Source: Dactylorhiza incarnata
Taxonomy: Eukaryota > Streptophyta > Magnoliopsida > Asparagales > Orchidaceae
Assembly (NCBI GenBank): GCA_033032865.1
Contig: JAWHQI010000075.1
Coordinates: forward strand, 5,084,001-5,148,000
Length of the DNA stretch: 64,000 nt
Reading direction: 5' to 3'
In this document: positions 12,047 to 22,897 of the stretch, piece after piece
Numbering within the stretch: position 1 is the first letter of the stretch
How the letters are laid out: every line of letters begins with the position of its first letter
Notes under the pieces: generated by a model
Told to the model about the DNA's origin: nothing
The model's database searches: none
The model's input: the letters and a program-made list of their open reading frames with translations, nothing else
Position numbers and translations under genes: made by a program

Positions 12047-13242
12047 TGTTGGAGCTTGTGTTCCACTTCTCTTAGTTTGAGAAATATCAAATCACACTAT
12101 GTATTTGATCTTGCTTGTGTTTATAGTGTGCAGGTACTATAGTTATATAACCCTATGAACAGGATGCTGATTGATGACGATTCTCTGAAAAGAGAGCTAA
12201 CACCCCGCGTTAGTAGTTAACGCCCCGCGTTAACTTCCGTCGAGAAAGAATCCGTTGAGATGAAATGTCGTCGAGAGGGAATCCGTCGAGAAGCTAGAGA
12301 CAACGCCAGCGTTGACTCTTCACGCCCTCGTTGAGTGACGATCTGCCACGATCTGCCACGATCCCGACGGTTTGCATGATCTCAGCAACTGTCGTACACG
12401 ATGCTTAACGCTGGCGTACACGATGCTTAACGTCGGGCGTTAGCTCCCGTGTCTATTTAAAGACCTGATTTCATTTGCTCAAGTGAGATGCATTGAAAGC
12501 TTCATTCCAGAGATCTGTGAGAGCATTTCATTCTGAATTTAGAGAGAACTCCCAACACCAACATTGAGGAACAAGAGTGAGAAGGAGATTTCCAACGACA
12601 AATTTGAAGAAGGACGCTCGCTTCAACTCCGACGTGGTCATGGCGTATCTTCAACATCTCCTTCAGCGCTCTTCATTCAAGGGAGTCTTTTGTTCTGATT
12701 TTATCTTTATCTTTTTATATTTTCTTGTAACGGTAGTGAATTCGCCGCCTTGCGTGTGGCGACTAGGTCCTTGTGCGGCTTAGGGGTAATTTGCCGCCTT
12801 GCGCATGGCGAATAGGTCAAGGGTAGATTTAGGGGGTGGCTAGAGGCTTTATCTGGGGATAGATAAGCTATAGCCAACCGGTCCTTGGGAGAAAGACCGG
12901 TGAAGGAACAAAAAAGTGATTTTTATCTTGTCGCCTTTATTTCAAGCGTTATTGAAATTAAATGTTTTGTAATCTTCTTCTTGAAATAAATAATACTCAT
13001 TTTATTATCTCTGATTGTCTGAAAATTTATTTCACTTAAGATTGTGCAAGTAAAATCACTTTGAATATTTCTGCAAAAATATTTTTGAGGAGATAACGCC
13101 CGACGTTAACTATATAACGCCAGGCATTAGCTACAGAGCCAAAAAGTTTTTCTGTTTTTATAAAATCTGTCAGTTTACCTTAAAAACAGTAAACCCCTTA
13201 TTCACCCCCCCCCCCCCTCTAAGGTCTCCATCAGATCCAACA
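12047..13242 (+). repeat. 5' LTR of element A
   Basis: 1196 bp, TGTTGGAGC to GATCCAACA. U3 has several palindromes with the core TAACGC..GCGTTA: GTTAACGC-CCC-GCGTTAAC at 12216-12234, CAACGC-CA-GCGTTG at 12301-12314, and variants at about 12405 and 12427. A TATA-like CTATTTAAAG lies at 12453-12462. Two more variants of the word lie at 13092-13140, and a C13 tract at 13205-13217. In the first 310 bp I counted roughly 17 differences from the 3' LTR, about 5%. Confidence 0.95.
12193..12445 (+). promoter_or_regulatory. U3 palindromic word array of element A (AACGC..GCGTT)
   Basis: Five or more imperfect and perfect inverted repeats with AACGC/GCGTT arms in about 250 bp, ending just upstream of the TATA-like box at 12453. 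The equivalent array in the 3' LTR is at about 34325-34562. The word is also found in the gag frame (14950-14963) and in the 3' UTR (about 32727-32755) of this element, but not in neighbouring families. Confidence 0.65.
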
Positions 13243-13244
13243 CT

Positions 13245-13256
13245 TGGTATCAGAGC
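13245..13256 (+). other. Primer binding site of element A (tRNA-iMet)
   Basis: TGGTATCAGAGC lies two bases after the 5' LTR. This is the usual complement of the 3' end of plant initiator tRNA-Met used to prime minus-strand DNA synthesis by Copia elements. Confidence 0.9.
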
Positions 13257-13291
13257 AAGGTTATTCCAAAACATTTTCACAACCGGGAATA

Positions 13292-15235
13292 ATGGCGCAT
13301 AATGATCATGCTTTCGCTGAGGGTCATGGGATTTGTAGACCTCCACTATTTACCGGAACTGATTATAATTATTGGAAAACTAGAATGCGTTGTTTTTTAA
13401 CTGCTTTAGATAATGACGTTTGGAGTATGGTAGAACAGTGTTACTCTCCACCAACATTTGTTATTGGAGAAGTCACTATGGAAAAACCTAGAGATAGATT
13501 AGATGACAATGATAAGTTGAGATGCAAGAATAACACTAAAGCAATAATGAATGCGTTATTTTGTGCTTTGGATAGAACGGTATTTAATAGAACTTGTGCT
13601 TGCGCAACAACTTATGATATTTGAAATTTATTAGAAATTACTCATGAAGGTACTTCGCAGGTTAAGGATTCAAAGCTCTTCCAACTTGAATCCGAGTATG
13701 AGAAATTCCGGATGGAGGCGGATGAAGACATAGATTCAATGTACACAAGGTTCACCAAGATCGTCAACGACTCAAAAGTACTTGGAAAGTTGTTCTCCAA
13801 TGGCGACATGGTGAGAAAAATTTTAAGGTATCTCCCTCCAAAGTTCAATCCAAAGGTGATGGCTATCTCGGAGTCGCACGATTTGAAGAAGCTCCAAATT
13901 GAGAGCCTCATTGGGAACCTGAAGACCCATGAGGTTGAACTCAAAATTCAACAACAAGAGTACAACTTGGAGCCAAAGAAGAAGGGTTTGGCTTTAAAGT
14001 CAAAAAAGGAGGCAAATGGAGATGATGATGAAGAGGACGAGGAGAGCCTTTTTGTAAAGAAGTTCAAAAGGTTCATGAAGAATCCGGAAAGGAGAAACAC
14101 CTTCCGGAGATATTTCATCAAAAAGGGATCTTCATCGAAAAAAGAGAGAGGTAGCGACGAGGACGATGATGAACGACCACCACCGGAGTGCTACCAATGT
14201 AGAAAGACTGGACATATTCAGAGCCAATGCCCAAAATATCTGAAAGAGCGTAAAGAAAAAGGGCACAAGGGAAAAGAGAAGAAGAAGGTCCTAAAAGCGG
14301 CTACATGGGATGACTCCTCCTCCGAGGATTCAAGCGGCTCATCCACTAGCGATGAAGAAGAGGCAAATATGTGCCTTATGGGAAAAAGTGACAAGACATC
14401 CGAGGATGAAAGCAGTGTCCAAAGCGACACTGAGGTAACTCTCCCTACTTCTTATGATGATTTATATATTGAGTATTAACAAACTTGCAAATTCTTTGAT
14501 AAAAGTTTAAAAGATATTGATCTTCTAAATTCTGAAAATAAACTTTTGTTAAAAGAAAACAAAAAATTATTTAAACAATTAGGGAAAGAAAAGGTATCTT
14601 GCCAAGAGTGCAATCACTCCTTGGCAAGAGTGAAAGAACTTGAAGATGCTCTTTCTAAATCCCACTCCACTATTGAACTTCTTACTGAGGAGAAGGGGTA
14701 TTTAGAAAGAACTTTAAAAACCTCTCTTTCTCAAATAGAGGATGGGAAGAAGAGTTTTGCGAATCGGTGCGTTATGTTGGTAACGGAAAACACCGCTCTC
14801 AAAGATCATATTCATGATTTTAATTTGGCTATTAAGAAGTTTGGAGTTGGGCAAAGATCTCTGGACATGATCTTGGCCAACCAATGCCATGGAAGTGCCA
14901 AATATGGCCTTGGATATGGTTCTGGAAGCTATCACCAGGCGTTAATTCCTAACGCCAGCGTTAGCTATATTTCCAGAAACATTAATTCTGTTAATAATAA
15001 ATCCAAAGATTCAAATGTTACCTCATTTTCCAGCAAGAGTTTATCCGAAACTTCAAAAACGATCTCATCCCCTTTTATATCGTGTGTCAAATGTCATTTA
15101 TTTGGACACACCTCAAACTCTTGTAAGAAAAAGAGCGGTAGTTCTATAAAGCAAATCTGGGTGCCTAAGGTTTCCACCTACTCTATGGGAGGAACCTCTT
15201 GGGTATCCAGATCTTTACTCTCAACTCTTTTTTAG
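13292..15235 (+). pseudogene. gag: gag region of element A
   Basis: Nucleocapsid/capsid polyprotein of a Copia element, starting at ATG 13292 (MAHNDHAF). The capsid (UBN2-type) region has FTGTDYNYWKTRM near residue 30. A CCHC zinc knuckle CYQCRKTGHIQSQC lies at about residue 300 (near 14193-14235), followed by Lys- and acidic Ser-rich stretches and a coiled-coil-like segment after 14546. A second Cys/His motif, CVKCHLFGHTSNSC, lies at about 15080-15122. The frame runs without frameshift to 15235 and on into pol, but it is broken by TGA at 13622 (a Trp codon in relatives), TAA at 14477 and TAG at 15233. The element D homologue is more intact. Confidence 0.9.
14950..14963 (+). promoter_or_regulatory. 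Element-A palindromic word inside the gag frame
   Basis: TAACGC-CA-GCGTTA, a perfect inverted repeat matching the U3 word of this same element, lies in the frame as codons for N-A-S-V. A further half-site GGCGTTAA lies just before it (14939-14946). Its placement inside coding sequence makes it unlikely to be there by common descent from the LTR. Role unknown. Confidence 0.5.
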
Positions 15236-16002
15236 GTATGTTGGCTGGCTAAGGACAAAAAGGACGTGTGGTATTTGAACTCGGGATGCTCCAAACACAT
15301 GACGGGAAACAAAGCAAAGTTCCTTAGCCATTAGATGAAGAAAGGAGGGATGGTGACATTTGGTGACAACATAAAAGGAAGGATTATGGGTATCGACACA
15401 ATGGGTAACGATTCTTTTTCAATCTCAAATGTTTTATTTGTAGATGGCTTAAAACATAATTTAATTTCAATTAGTCAATTATGTGATATAGGCTTAAATG
15501 TATTATTTGAATCATCCACAAATCTTTGCAAAATTATAAATTCTAAAACAAATGATGTCGTACTCACCGCACCTAGGATGCATAATGTTTATATGATTGC
15601 CTTTAATGATCTTTCAAATTCTTCTTTAAAATATTTTATTTCAAAAAATGAAGAATTAGAACTTTGGCATAGACGTCTTAGTCACTCTAGCACCAAGCTT
15701 ATTTTGAAATTATCAAAAGATAAATTAATTAAGGGATTACCTATGCTTAATGGAAATTTATCTTCTCTTTGTACGCCTTGCCAAAAAGGAAAATTTTCAA
15801 AAAAATCTTTTAAAAGCAAAAATGTAATTTCTACCACTAGACATCTTCAATTAATTCATATGTATTTATTTGGACCGATTAGCACTTTTAGTCTAGGAGG
15901 TCGAAAATATACTTTTGTAATAATTGATGATTATTCTAGATTTTGTTAGACATTGTTTCTATCTTCCAAATTCGATGCATTCCTTGAATTTACTAAACTA
16001 TG
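15236..16002 (+). pseudogene. pol: pol of element A, part 1: protease and N-terminal integrase
   Basis: Same frame as gag. The protease has WYLNSGCSKHMTG around 15266-15304: the catalytic Asp of the usual D-S-G-C-S is Asn here. Next comes the GAG-pre-integrase region with ELWHRRLSHSS (about 15658-15690) and CxxC (SLCTPCQKGK). The integrase core follows, where the first catalytic Asp is replaced (HMYLFGP in place of HMDLFGP, near 15857). Stops: TAG at 15332 and TAG at 15947, the latter in place of a Trp codon. Element B interrupts the frame after 16002, and the reading frame resumes exactly at 29124 once one copy of the CTATG duplication is removed. Confidence 0.9.
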
Positions 16003-17150
16003 TGTACAACCCCGATATTCGCCAGGCGAGTAGGTGCGGTTTAAGAAGGCAACAGGATGAAGGAAGTAATAAGAGAGGAAGGCCATAGGGCCAAAGACCT
16101 CGCGAGAGGGGCCTTGGAGAAGTCTCTCCCGGAAGGCTCGCAGAGAGGCGAGCGAGAAGGATCGCAGAGAGGCGAGCTCACCCCTGTTCGGCGAAATCAT
16201 CAGAAGTCGACGAAGTGTTCTATGCTCATTAAAGCAAAAGGGAAGGTCTCGCAAGGGGAGTCGCTGAGACCCGTGCCGAGGCAGATACCCTCAAAGGACT
16301 GGGTCAAGCGAGGGCTGGCAAACCAATACCTCGTAAGCTGCTGGCAGAAGACCTATTCTATGTTCGCGAGACCGGGCCTTCGCGTTCGACGAACAACCCG
16401 TCTCAGCGGTCAACGAACAGCCGGTCACGGCGGTCGACGAACGGTTTAACTTTCTGCGTTCGTCGAGCTCGCCTGTGATCGACGAGGCATCCTGCGCTCG
16501 ACGAAATGTGTGTTGAGCTCGACGAAGTCAAGAGACGGTCTCGCAGGAAGGTTCGCGAGACTAGACTTCGGCAGGTATCTCCGGGATGGGCCAGCGAGGT
16601 CCTCACTGGACGATCGCCTAGGAGAGGCATCGCGAGCAGGACTCGCGAGAAGGCCCGCGAGAGCTTCAGCAGCAATGTTCTCGCAGTTCTCTGCCCATAA
16701 GTTGATGGGGCCAAATTTCCCTTTTACCCTTGGTGGTCTGCCTTTAGCCTCTCCAAACAGCGGAGTTTGGCTGTTAGCAGGCCCATTTGGGGTGCGGGTA
16801 GTAAAATCAAAAGGTGGAATCCTGCTATCTGTAGGCCAGATCAGGAAACCTATAAATAAGACCTAAAGGGCACCTTTGGAGAGGACTTCGCTTCAACTTC
16901 TCTCTCCTCAGGCTCTCCTTGGCTAGCATTTCCAGAGCTCTCTAGGGTGCCCGGGTCTCAGCTTTGGCTTGGGAGGGGAAGCGCTCAATGATCTTCCGGG
17001 TTAGTGGAGGGATCTCCTCGCTGCGACTAAGGTCTTGGTCATTTTCCTAGTCTTCGGTCCACCTTCTCTGAGGGATCAGTAAGGGCTAGCTGCCCCTCAT
17101 TTCATTGAGGGCCCCGAGATTCACAAGAGGCCGAGAAATCAGTTTCAACA
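16003..17150 (+). repeat. 5' LTR of element B
   Basis: 1148 bp. Rich in CTCGCGAG and its arms (for example 16099-16106; TCGCGAG near 16356 and 16640). TATA box TATAAATAAG at 16851-16860. The LTR ends TTCAACA and is followed by TTTTGGTGCGGTGAGCG, presumably the primer site; I cannot assign the tRNA with confidence. Confidence 0.95.
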
Positions 17151-17206
17151 TTTTGGTGCGGTGAGCGTGGAGCGCGGCTGGTCCAAGAAAGTTCCTAGGA
17201 GCATAT

Positions 17207-18334
17207 ATGGCAGGAGGCGAGGATCAAGGCGAGGAGTTCTGCGAGTCACCGCAGGTGGTGACGCCGAGGATGTTCGCAGATTTCAGGAGGGAGGTGCTCG
17301 ACATCTTCGGACTCACTGTCGCGGCGCTGCGAAGTGAGTTTGCGACCCCAGTGCCTCAGGCGACCCCTCCCCCAGCAGCGGTTGGTGAGAATACCCCGGG
17401 GGGAAGGGCCGGAAAGGAAAGCGCCGGAGGTTCAGTGCAAGACCTGGAGGGGCGAGTGTTGTTCGCCAGCCCGACGAGCTCTGTGCCGGCAGGCGCGGCG
17501 CAGGCGAGTGCGCGCCCGGAGGATGCAGTGATGGTGGGGGTGGTTCAGGCGAGCGCCGCTCTCGCAAGCGCGGTCCCCGCAAGCCCAAGTCAGGCGAGGG
17601 AGCTCGGGGGGCGTGTGGAGCGAGAAGGGATGGCAGGAGGGGGAAGTCCCTTCTGTGAGCTAGTGCTTTCTGCATCTGTCCTAGCAGGGTTCGGGGAGTG
17701 GGACAGGGTGTACTACAATGACAGGGATGACCCTGTCCAACACTTCCAGTCTTTTGAGGACTCGGTCTCTATCAGGCCGATGTCAGATGCCTTCAAATGT
17801 TGGCTCTTCGCCGTCACCCTCAAAGAGAAGGCCAGGGATTGGTTCCACCAACTCCCTGTTAGGTCAACCTACGCCTTTGAAGACTTGCGCCGAAGTTTCC
17901 TATTGCGATTCTCAACTTCAAAGAAAAGGAAGAAGGACGCCAAGTCTCTCTTCAAAGTGAAGCAGGAGCCAAAGGAGTCGTTGGCTCGCTACGCGGACCG
18001 ATTTCAGGAGGAGGTACTGATCACTCAGGAGATGCCTGGGTTTGCACTCCAACTCGCTTTCACCGTCGGGCTAAAGGAGAGTTTCTTCAAGATGGCTTTG
18101 AAGAGGAAAGCCCCCGTCTCCTATGAGGAGTTGATGGAGAGGGTGGCGGAAGAGATCGAGAGTGAGGAAGCCAACCCGGAGCTCACCAAGAGGCTAGCAA
18201 AGCTCAGTGAGCCAGAGGTCAGGCAGCAGGAAGTAAGGAGAAGGGAAGAGCCCAGGGCCCCGGAGGGGGAGTGGAGGCAGCATGGCAGAGGAATGCAAGG
18301 TCAGGGAAGGGGTTACGGCCCAGGAAAGGGGTAA
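17207..18334 (+). CDS. gag: gag of element B (Tat-type retrotransposon Gag)
   Basis: 375 codons from ATG 17207 (MAGGEDQGEE). The N-terminal third is Ala/Ser/Pro-rich and poorly conserved. The Gypsy Gag core follows at about residues 165-300, with FQSFEDSVSIRPMSDAFKCW, KARDWFHQLP, FLLRFSTSKKRKK and ESLARYADRFQEEV, the usual order for plant Gypsy capsid. The frame closes at 18334, earlier than expected. The nucleocapsid part continues in shifted frames (about 18282-18476, then to 18678), where YCDFHDEEGHATATC represents the zinc-finger-like motif. The C-terminus is therefore frameshifted, although the core is open. Confidence 0.85.
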   Translation: MAGGEDQGEEFCESPQVVTPRMFADFRREVLDIFGLTVAALRSEFATPVPQATPPPAAVGENTPGGRAGKESAGGSVQDLEGRVLFASPTSSVPAGAAQASARPEDAVMVGVVQASAALASAVPASPSQARELGGRVEREGMAGGGSPFCELVLSASVLAGFGEWDRVYYNDRDDPVQHFQSFEDSVSIRPMSDAFKCWLFAVTLKEKARDWFHQLPVRSTYAFEDLRRSFLLRFSTSKKRKKDAKSLFKVKQEPKESLARYADRFQEEVLITQEMPGFALQLAFTVGLKESFFKMALKRKAPVSYEELMERVAEEIESEEANPELTKRLAKLSEPEVRQQEVRRREEPRAPEGEWRQHGRGMQGQGRGYGPGKG

Positions 18335-18678
18335 CTTCTATGGAGGTCAAGGAAGACCCCACCAGTCGGGATGGAGGCAGGGTCCGAGGCAGATGCTTCC
18401 CCCCACTTCAGCAAGCCTTGGCGATCAGATGGGGAAGAGGGGGAAGAGGGGGAAGAGGAAGAAGAGAAGAGGCTAGAGAAGAGGCAGGAGTAGGGAGAAG
18501 GAGGAGGAATAGGATGGCGGAGGGCGAGGCAGGGGAGGTGACGTTGCCGTACTGTGACTTCCACGATGAGGAAGGTCACGCGACGGCCACCTGCCCAGAA
18601 TTCCTGGAAACAAAAAGGGGCCGAGTGCCCACGCCGAGACAACAGCAACCGGTGAGAATTGAGGAGGTCGAACCTTGA
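18335..18678 (+). pseudogene. gag: C-terminal gag of element B, frameshifted
   Basis: Basic Gly/Arg-rich sequence followed by YCDFHDEEGHATATC at about 18550-18594, matching the Cys-X3-His...His-X4-Cys motif that ends Gag in Tat elements. It is in a different frame from 17207-18334, so one or more indels separate them. The frame ends at a TGA at 18676. Confidence 0.65.
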
Positions 18679-18745
18679 GAGGATGAGGAGGAAATGTGTG
18701 AAGACATAGTTGATGTGGGGAGCAGAGGAGGGATCGGGGTGATCC

Positions 18746-19957
18746 ATGGGGGGGGTGGGGGTGGAGGCAACCCGCAAGGCTAGCCTCCATACCATTTATC
18801 GGTGGAGCGTGGCCTCAACATCCACTGCTCCACCCCCAACGGAGAAAATTACTTTCTCCCAGAAGGACATGCCAGGTCATGAAGACTTGTTCTTCGATGC
18901 GCTGGTCATCCAGACCGCCATCGAGAACTTCACCGTCTCGCGGATTCTATTCGATAATGGGAGTTTGGTCAACGTCGTCTTCAAGAAGGCGTTTGACGAG
19001 ATGAAGGTGGAGGCCAGGAGGGTGTTGGCCTCGGATGGTCCCCTATTTGGTTTTTCAGGAGAAAGGAAGGAGGTAGAGGGTGGAGTGGGGCTCCATGTGA
19101 CCCTCAGAGGGCAGTCCCAAAACTGCCGCTTCGTGATAGTGGATGCCCCGAGCAGCTACAGCGCCATCTTCGGACGGCCTCTCATCAGCGCATTTCGATG
19201 CGTCCCTTCCACCTTCCACCAGCTTCTCAAGTTCAACGCGGGTGGAATCCAGGTCCGGGTCTGGGGAGACCCCAAGGTGGCGAGACAGTGCGATGTGACG
19301 GCTGTAAACACCATTACCTGGATGGGAGAAGCAGAGGAGTGGGATAAAGTGATGGAGGAGGCGGCAGAAGCCAGAGGTGAGGAGGGAGAAGAGGAGAGGA
19401 TGGAGAAAGAGGAAGTTCATGCCCAGGAGGGGGTCGCTGAGAGGCCCAGGGCGGAGAGAGGAGAAGAAGAGGAGAAAGAAGAGGGTGCCCGGGAAGGAGG
19501 GGCGGAGGAGTTGATGATGGTAGGGGAGGACGAGATGGAGGAGGGAACCCAAGTGCTCGCTTGCGGCGGAGAGAAGGAAGGTACTTGGGGAGAGCAATCT
19601 AGGCTGGAGGCCGTGGAGGAGGTCGTGGAGCTTGAGGTCACCACTCGGCTTGGGGTGGTGGAGAAGGTCCAAATCAGCGGAGAGATCAGTTCGGAGGAGC
19701 GGGCTGAGATCCTAGCCTGCGTGCAGAAGAATGTGGATGTCTTCGCTTGGAGCGCCGCGGAGATGCCCGGGATCGATGCGGATGTGGCTTGCCCCCGCCT
19801 CAACCTCGACCCCGGCACCCGCCCCATCCGTCAAAAGAGGAGGGCCATAGCAGACAAGCTGGAAGGACCCGTCCGAGAGGAGGTGGGTAAGCTCTGCAGG
19901 CAGGTTTTGTATCGGAGATCCAGTATCCAGGCTGGGTCTCCAACGTGGTCATGGTGA
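18746..19957 (+). pseudogene. pol: Protease and start of RT of element B
   Basis: About 400 codons. The aspartic protease segment has RILFDNGSLVNVVFKKAF (catalytic D-N-G, about 18943-18996) and later YSAIFGRPLISAF, the pattern of Tat proteases. A strongly acidic linker (Glu/Gly-rich, about 19370-19560) follows. RT begins with NVDVFAWSAAEMPGI and LDPGTRPIRQKRR (about 19730-19840). A frameshift near 19900 moves RT into the next frame. There is no clean start codon; the protein is presumably made as part of a polyprotein. Confidence 0.85.
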
Positions 19958-20734
19958 AGAAGGGAGGAGGTAAGTGGAGAATGTGTATCGACTTTTCACT
20001 ACTTAATAAATCATGCCCGAAAGATTGCTACCCCCTGCCTAGAATCGACGCGCTGGTTGACTCAGTCGTTGGTTTCCCTGTAATGTCTTTCTTAGATGCT
20101 TTTTCAGGTTATCATCAATTTCGCATGCACCCCCCCAGACATCAAAGATGTCTCCTTCATCATGGGGGATGAATGTTACTGTTATAAGATGATGCCCTTC
20201 GGGCTCAAGAATGCAGGTGCCACGTACCAGAGGATGATGGATATGGTCTTTCGCGAACAGAAGGGAAGAAACTTAGAGGTCTATGTTGATGATCTCATGG
20301 TGAAGAGCCGGGACCTTGGGTCTCACCTCCGAGACCTTGAGGAGATGTTTGGGACCCTGCGGAAGTATAAGATGAAACTTAACCCCTTGAAGTGTGTCTT
20401 CGGGGCTAACCGAGGGAAATTCCTAGGTCACTTACTCACCCCGACAGGGGTGGAGCCTAACCCAGAGAAGGTCAAGGCGATAATAGAGTTGGGGTCGCCA
20501 AGAAACCCGAAGGAGGTTCAGAGCCTCACGGGGAAGCTGGCCGGACTTAACAGGTTCTTCTCCAAGGCAGGAGAGAAGTGTGCGCCCTTCTTCAAGGTGC
20601 TGAGGGGAAACAAAAAATTCGAATGGACCCCGGAGTGTGAGGAAGCTTTTCAGGCTTTGAAAGAGCAACTCACCCAAACTCCCTACTTCAAGGGCCGAGA
20701 CCGGGAGAATACCTATCCCTATACCTGGGGGTAG
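19945..20734 (+). pseudogene. pol: Reverse transcriptase of element B
   Basis: RNA-dependent DNA polymerase of a Tat element. KWRMCIDFSLLNKSCPKD (about 19972-20025), SFLDAFSGYHQ with a catalytic Asp (about 20087-20119), MMPFGLKNAGATYQRMM (20189-20239) and the active site VYVDD (tat-gtt-gat-gat at 20282-20293) are all present. A one-base slip in a C7 run near 20130 splits the domain into two frames. The thumb/connection region ends with FFSKAGEKCAPFFKVL and moves out of frame near 20720. Frameshifts make this copy non-functional. Confidence 0.9.
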
Positions 20735-21080
20735 GATCTGAGACAGTAAGTTCAGTACTGATCCGGGAGGAAGGAAGAAAGCAATTCCCTATCTACTATG
20801 TCAGCCGAGTGCTGAAGAAGGCGGAGCTCCGGTACCCAATTTTGGAGAAGTTGGCTTTCACATTGGTGGTGGAAGCTCGGAGGCTCCGACCCTACTTTTA
20901 GGCACATTCAATCAAAGTAGTGGCAGATCACCCACTTCGCAAAGTCATGGAAGGGGTGGAACACTCGGGAAGATTGGAAAAGTGGTTCGTGGAGCTGAGT
21001 GAGTTCAATGTTACATTCGTGCCCAGGGCGTCGATCAAGGCCCAAGCAATGGCAGACTTCATGGCTGACTACACACCAAA
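20735..21080 (+). pseudogene. pol: RNase H domain 1 of element B
   Basis: Continues RT: FPIYYVSRVLKKAELRYP, then LEKLAFTLVVEARRL, a TAG stop at about 20900, then VVADHPLRKVME and FMADYTPKW. This is the ordinary Gypsy RNase H that follows RT, recognisable by order and sequence but interrupted by an in-frame stop. Confidence 0.75.
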
Positions 21081-21512
21081 GTGGGGGAACATGAACCGTC
21101 TCCCCCAGTGGCGTGGAAGATACTGGTGGATGGTGCATCAGGAAAGCACTCCTATGGATGGGGAATCATCCTGGTAAGCCCTCAAGGGACAAAGATCGAA
21201 CAAGCTTTGAACATCCACTTCCCAATTACCAATAACCAAGCTGAGTACGAGGCGGTGATAGCGGGCCTTCGGCTAGCCCAGGAACTGGGAGTGCAAGATG
21301 TGGAGGTCTCGACGGACTCCATGGTGGTGGCATGCCAAGTCCGGGGAGAGTTCGAAGTGAAGTATCCGACTCTCCAGCGGTACCTGGAGAAGGTCAAGGG
21401 AGTCATCGGGCGATTCCGCACTTTCTCCGTCAAGCACGTGCCAAGAGAAGAGAGCACCCCCGCAGACCTCTTAGCCAAGTTCGGTCCCCGAGCAGGGGGA
21501 ACAGTTTCGTAA
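21081..21512 (+). pseudogene. pol: Second (archaeal-type) RNase H of element B
   Basis: WKILVDGASGKHSYGWGIIL, with a catalytic Asp near residue 14, then NNQAEYEAVIAGLRLAQELG (catalytic Glu), VEVSTDSMVVACQV (catalytic Asp) and VPREESTPADLLAKFG (final Asp). The four acidic residues in this order mark an aRNH domain. Its presence between the first RNase H and the integrase is characteristic of Tat-lineage Gypsy elements. This stretch is fully open, in contrast to its neighbours. Confidence 0.85.
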
Positions 21513-22823
21513 CTCTTCCGACCCACCATCGAGGAAGGAGAATTGATGGAGGTGGATCAGCAGACCTCGTGGATGGATCCTTTCGTCACCTTCCTGTCAT
21601 CAGGGAAGTTCCCTGAAGGAGACATAGACAGACGACGCTTCAGGTATAAGTCAGCTTATTATTCCTTGCATGCAGGAGGGCTATATAGGAAGACTCTCTC
21701 GGGACTCCTGACCCGTTGTATTTCCGAGGAGGAGGTCTCGAAAGTCCTGGAAGAAATTCACTCCGGGGAGTGTGGCAGTCATTCCGGGAGCTGAACTCTG
21801 GAAGGGAGGGTGTTGAGACAACGCTACTTCTGGCCCACCCTCAACAAAGATGCGACGGAGTTCGCAAGAAGATGTTCAAAGTGCCAGCTCTATGCTCCAC
21901 TCCAACTCCTCCCAACCCAGAGGCTCCGGACCATCACGGCTCCCTGGCCTTTTGCCATATGAGGGTTGGACCTAGTTGGCCCTTTCCCTCAAGATAGTGG
22001 CCAAAGAAGGTTCTTACTGGTCATGATCGATTACTTCTCCAAATGGGTAGAAGTGAAGGCGCTCACCAAGGTAACATCTTAAGTTGTGAAGAATTTTGTG
22101 TGAGGAGAAATAATTTGCAGGCACAGCCTCCCCCTAGCTATAGTGACGGACAATGGGCCACAATTTGCTAGCGAAGAATTTGTTAGCTTCTGCACCCAGC
22201 TGGGCATCGACCTCAGGTTCGCATCGGTTCAACACCCGAGAAGCAACGACCAGGTGGAGGCGGCAAACAAAGTAATCGTCAACCTACTAAAGAAGAAGGT
22301 GGAGAACCTCCGGGGGAACTGGGTAGAGCAGCTACCATCCATTCTCTGGGCCCTAAGGACTACTCCAAACACCGCCACCAGAGAGACCCCTTTCAAGCTT
22401 TCTCATGGGTTCGAGGCTGTCCTTCCCGTAGGGTTCGAGGTAAAGACCCCCAGGGTGATCACCGCGAGCGAGGGAGATGAAGAGTGGCTAGTGGTTAATG
22501 ATGCGGAGCAAAGGCTATCCTTGGACCTGGTGGAGGAACTCTGGGACCTGGCCACCGTCAGGCAGGAGGAAGTCAAGCGGCGAATGACCCGATATTTTGA
22601 CAAAAACATCCGAATAAAGCACTTCCAGAAGGGAGATCAGGTCCTGAAAAAGGTCGACGCGGCCAGAAGAGGAGTCGCGGTGGGTAAGCTTAACTCCAAC
22701 AGGGAGGGTTCGTATATTGTAAGTGAAGTGCTCAAGTCGGGGGGATATCACCTCCGAGATGTGGAAGGGGTACCTCTCGGCCGAGCCAGAAGTGGAAACG
22801 ATTTGAAGCGATTCTACCCTTGA
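21513..22823 (+). pseudogene. pol: Integrase of element B
   Basis: The zinc-binding HHCC region ends with RRCSKCQLYAP-type sequence around 21860-21895. The catalytic core has GLDLVGPFPQ (first Asp, about 21965), VTDNGPQFASEEF (second Asp, about 22142) and QVEAANKV (Glu, about 22253), so D-D-E is present. The open C-terminal frame 22143-22823 ends KRFYP. Defects: frameshifts near 21790-21840, TGA at about 21960 replacing the Trp before GLDLVG, and two stops near 22079-22104. Confidence 0.88.
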
Positions 22824-22897
22824 AAGTTTTATTATGATATTAGTTGAATATTTTACTCCTTCACTTGATAGATGTAACTGTTATGCGAGGGCAACCA

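Noticed and set aside
18313..19827. Long minus-strand frames opposite gag and protease of element B
   Set aside because: Pro/Ser/Leu-rich complements of Glu/Gly/Arg-rich sense codons; the sense strand carries the recognised domains.
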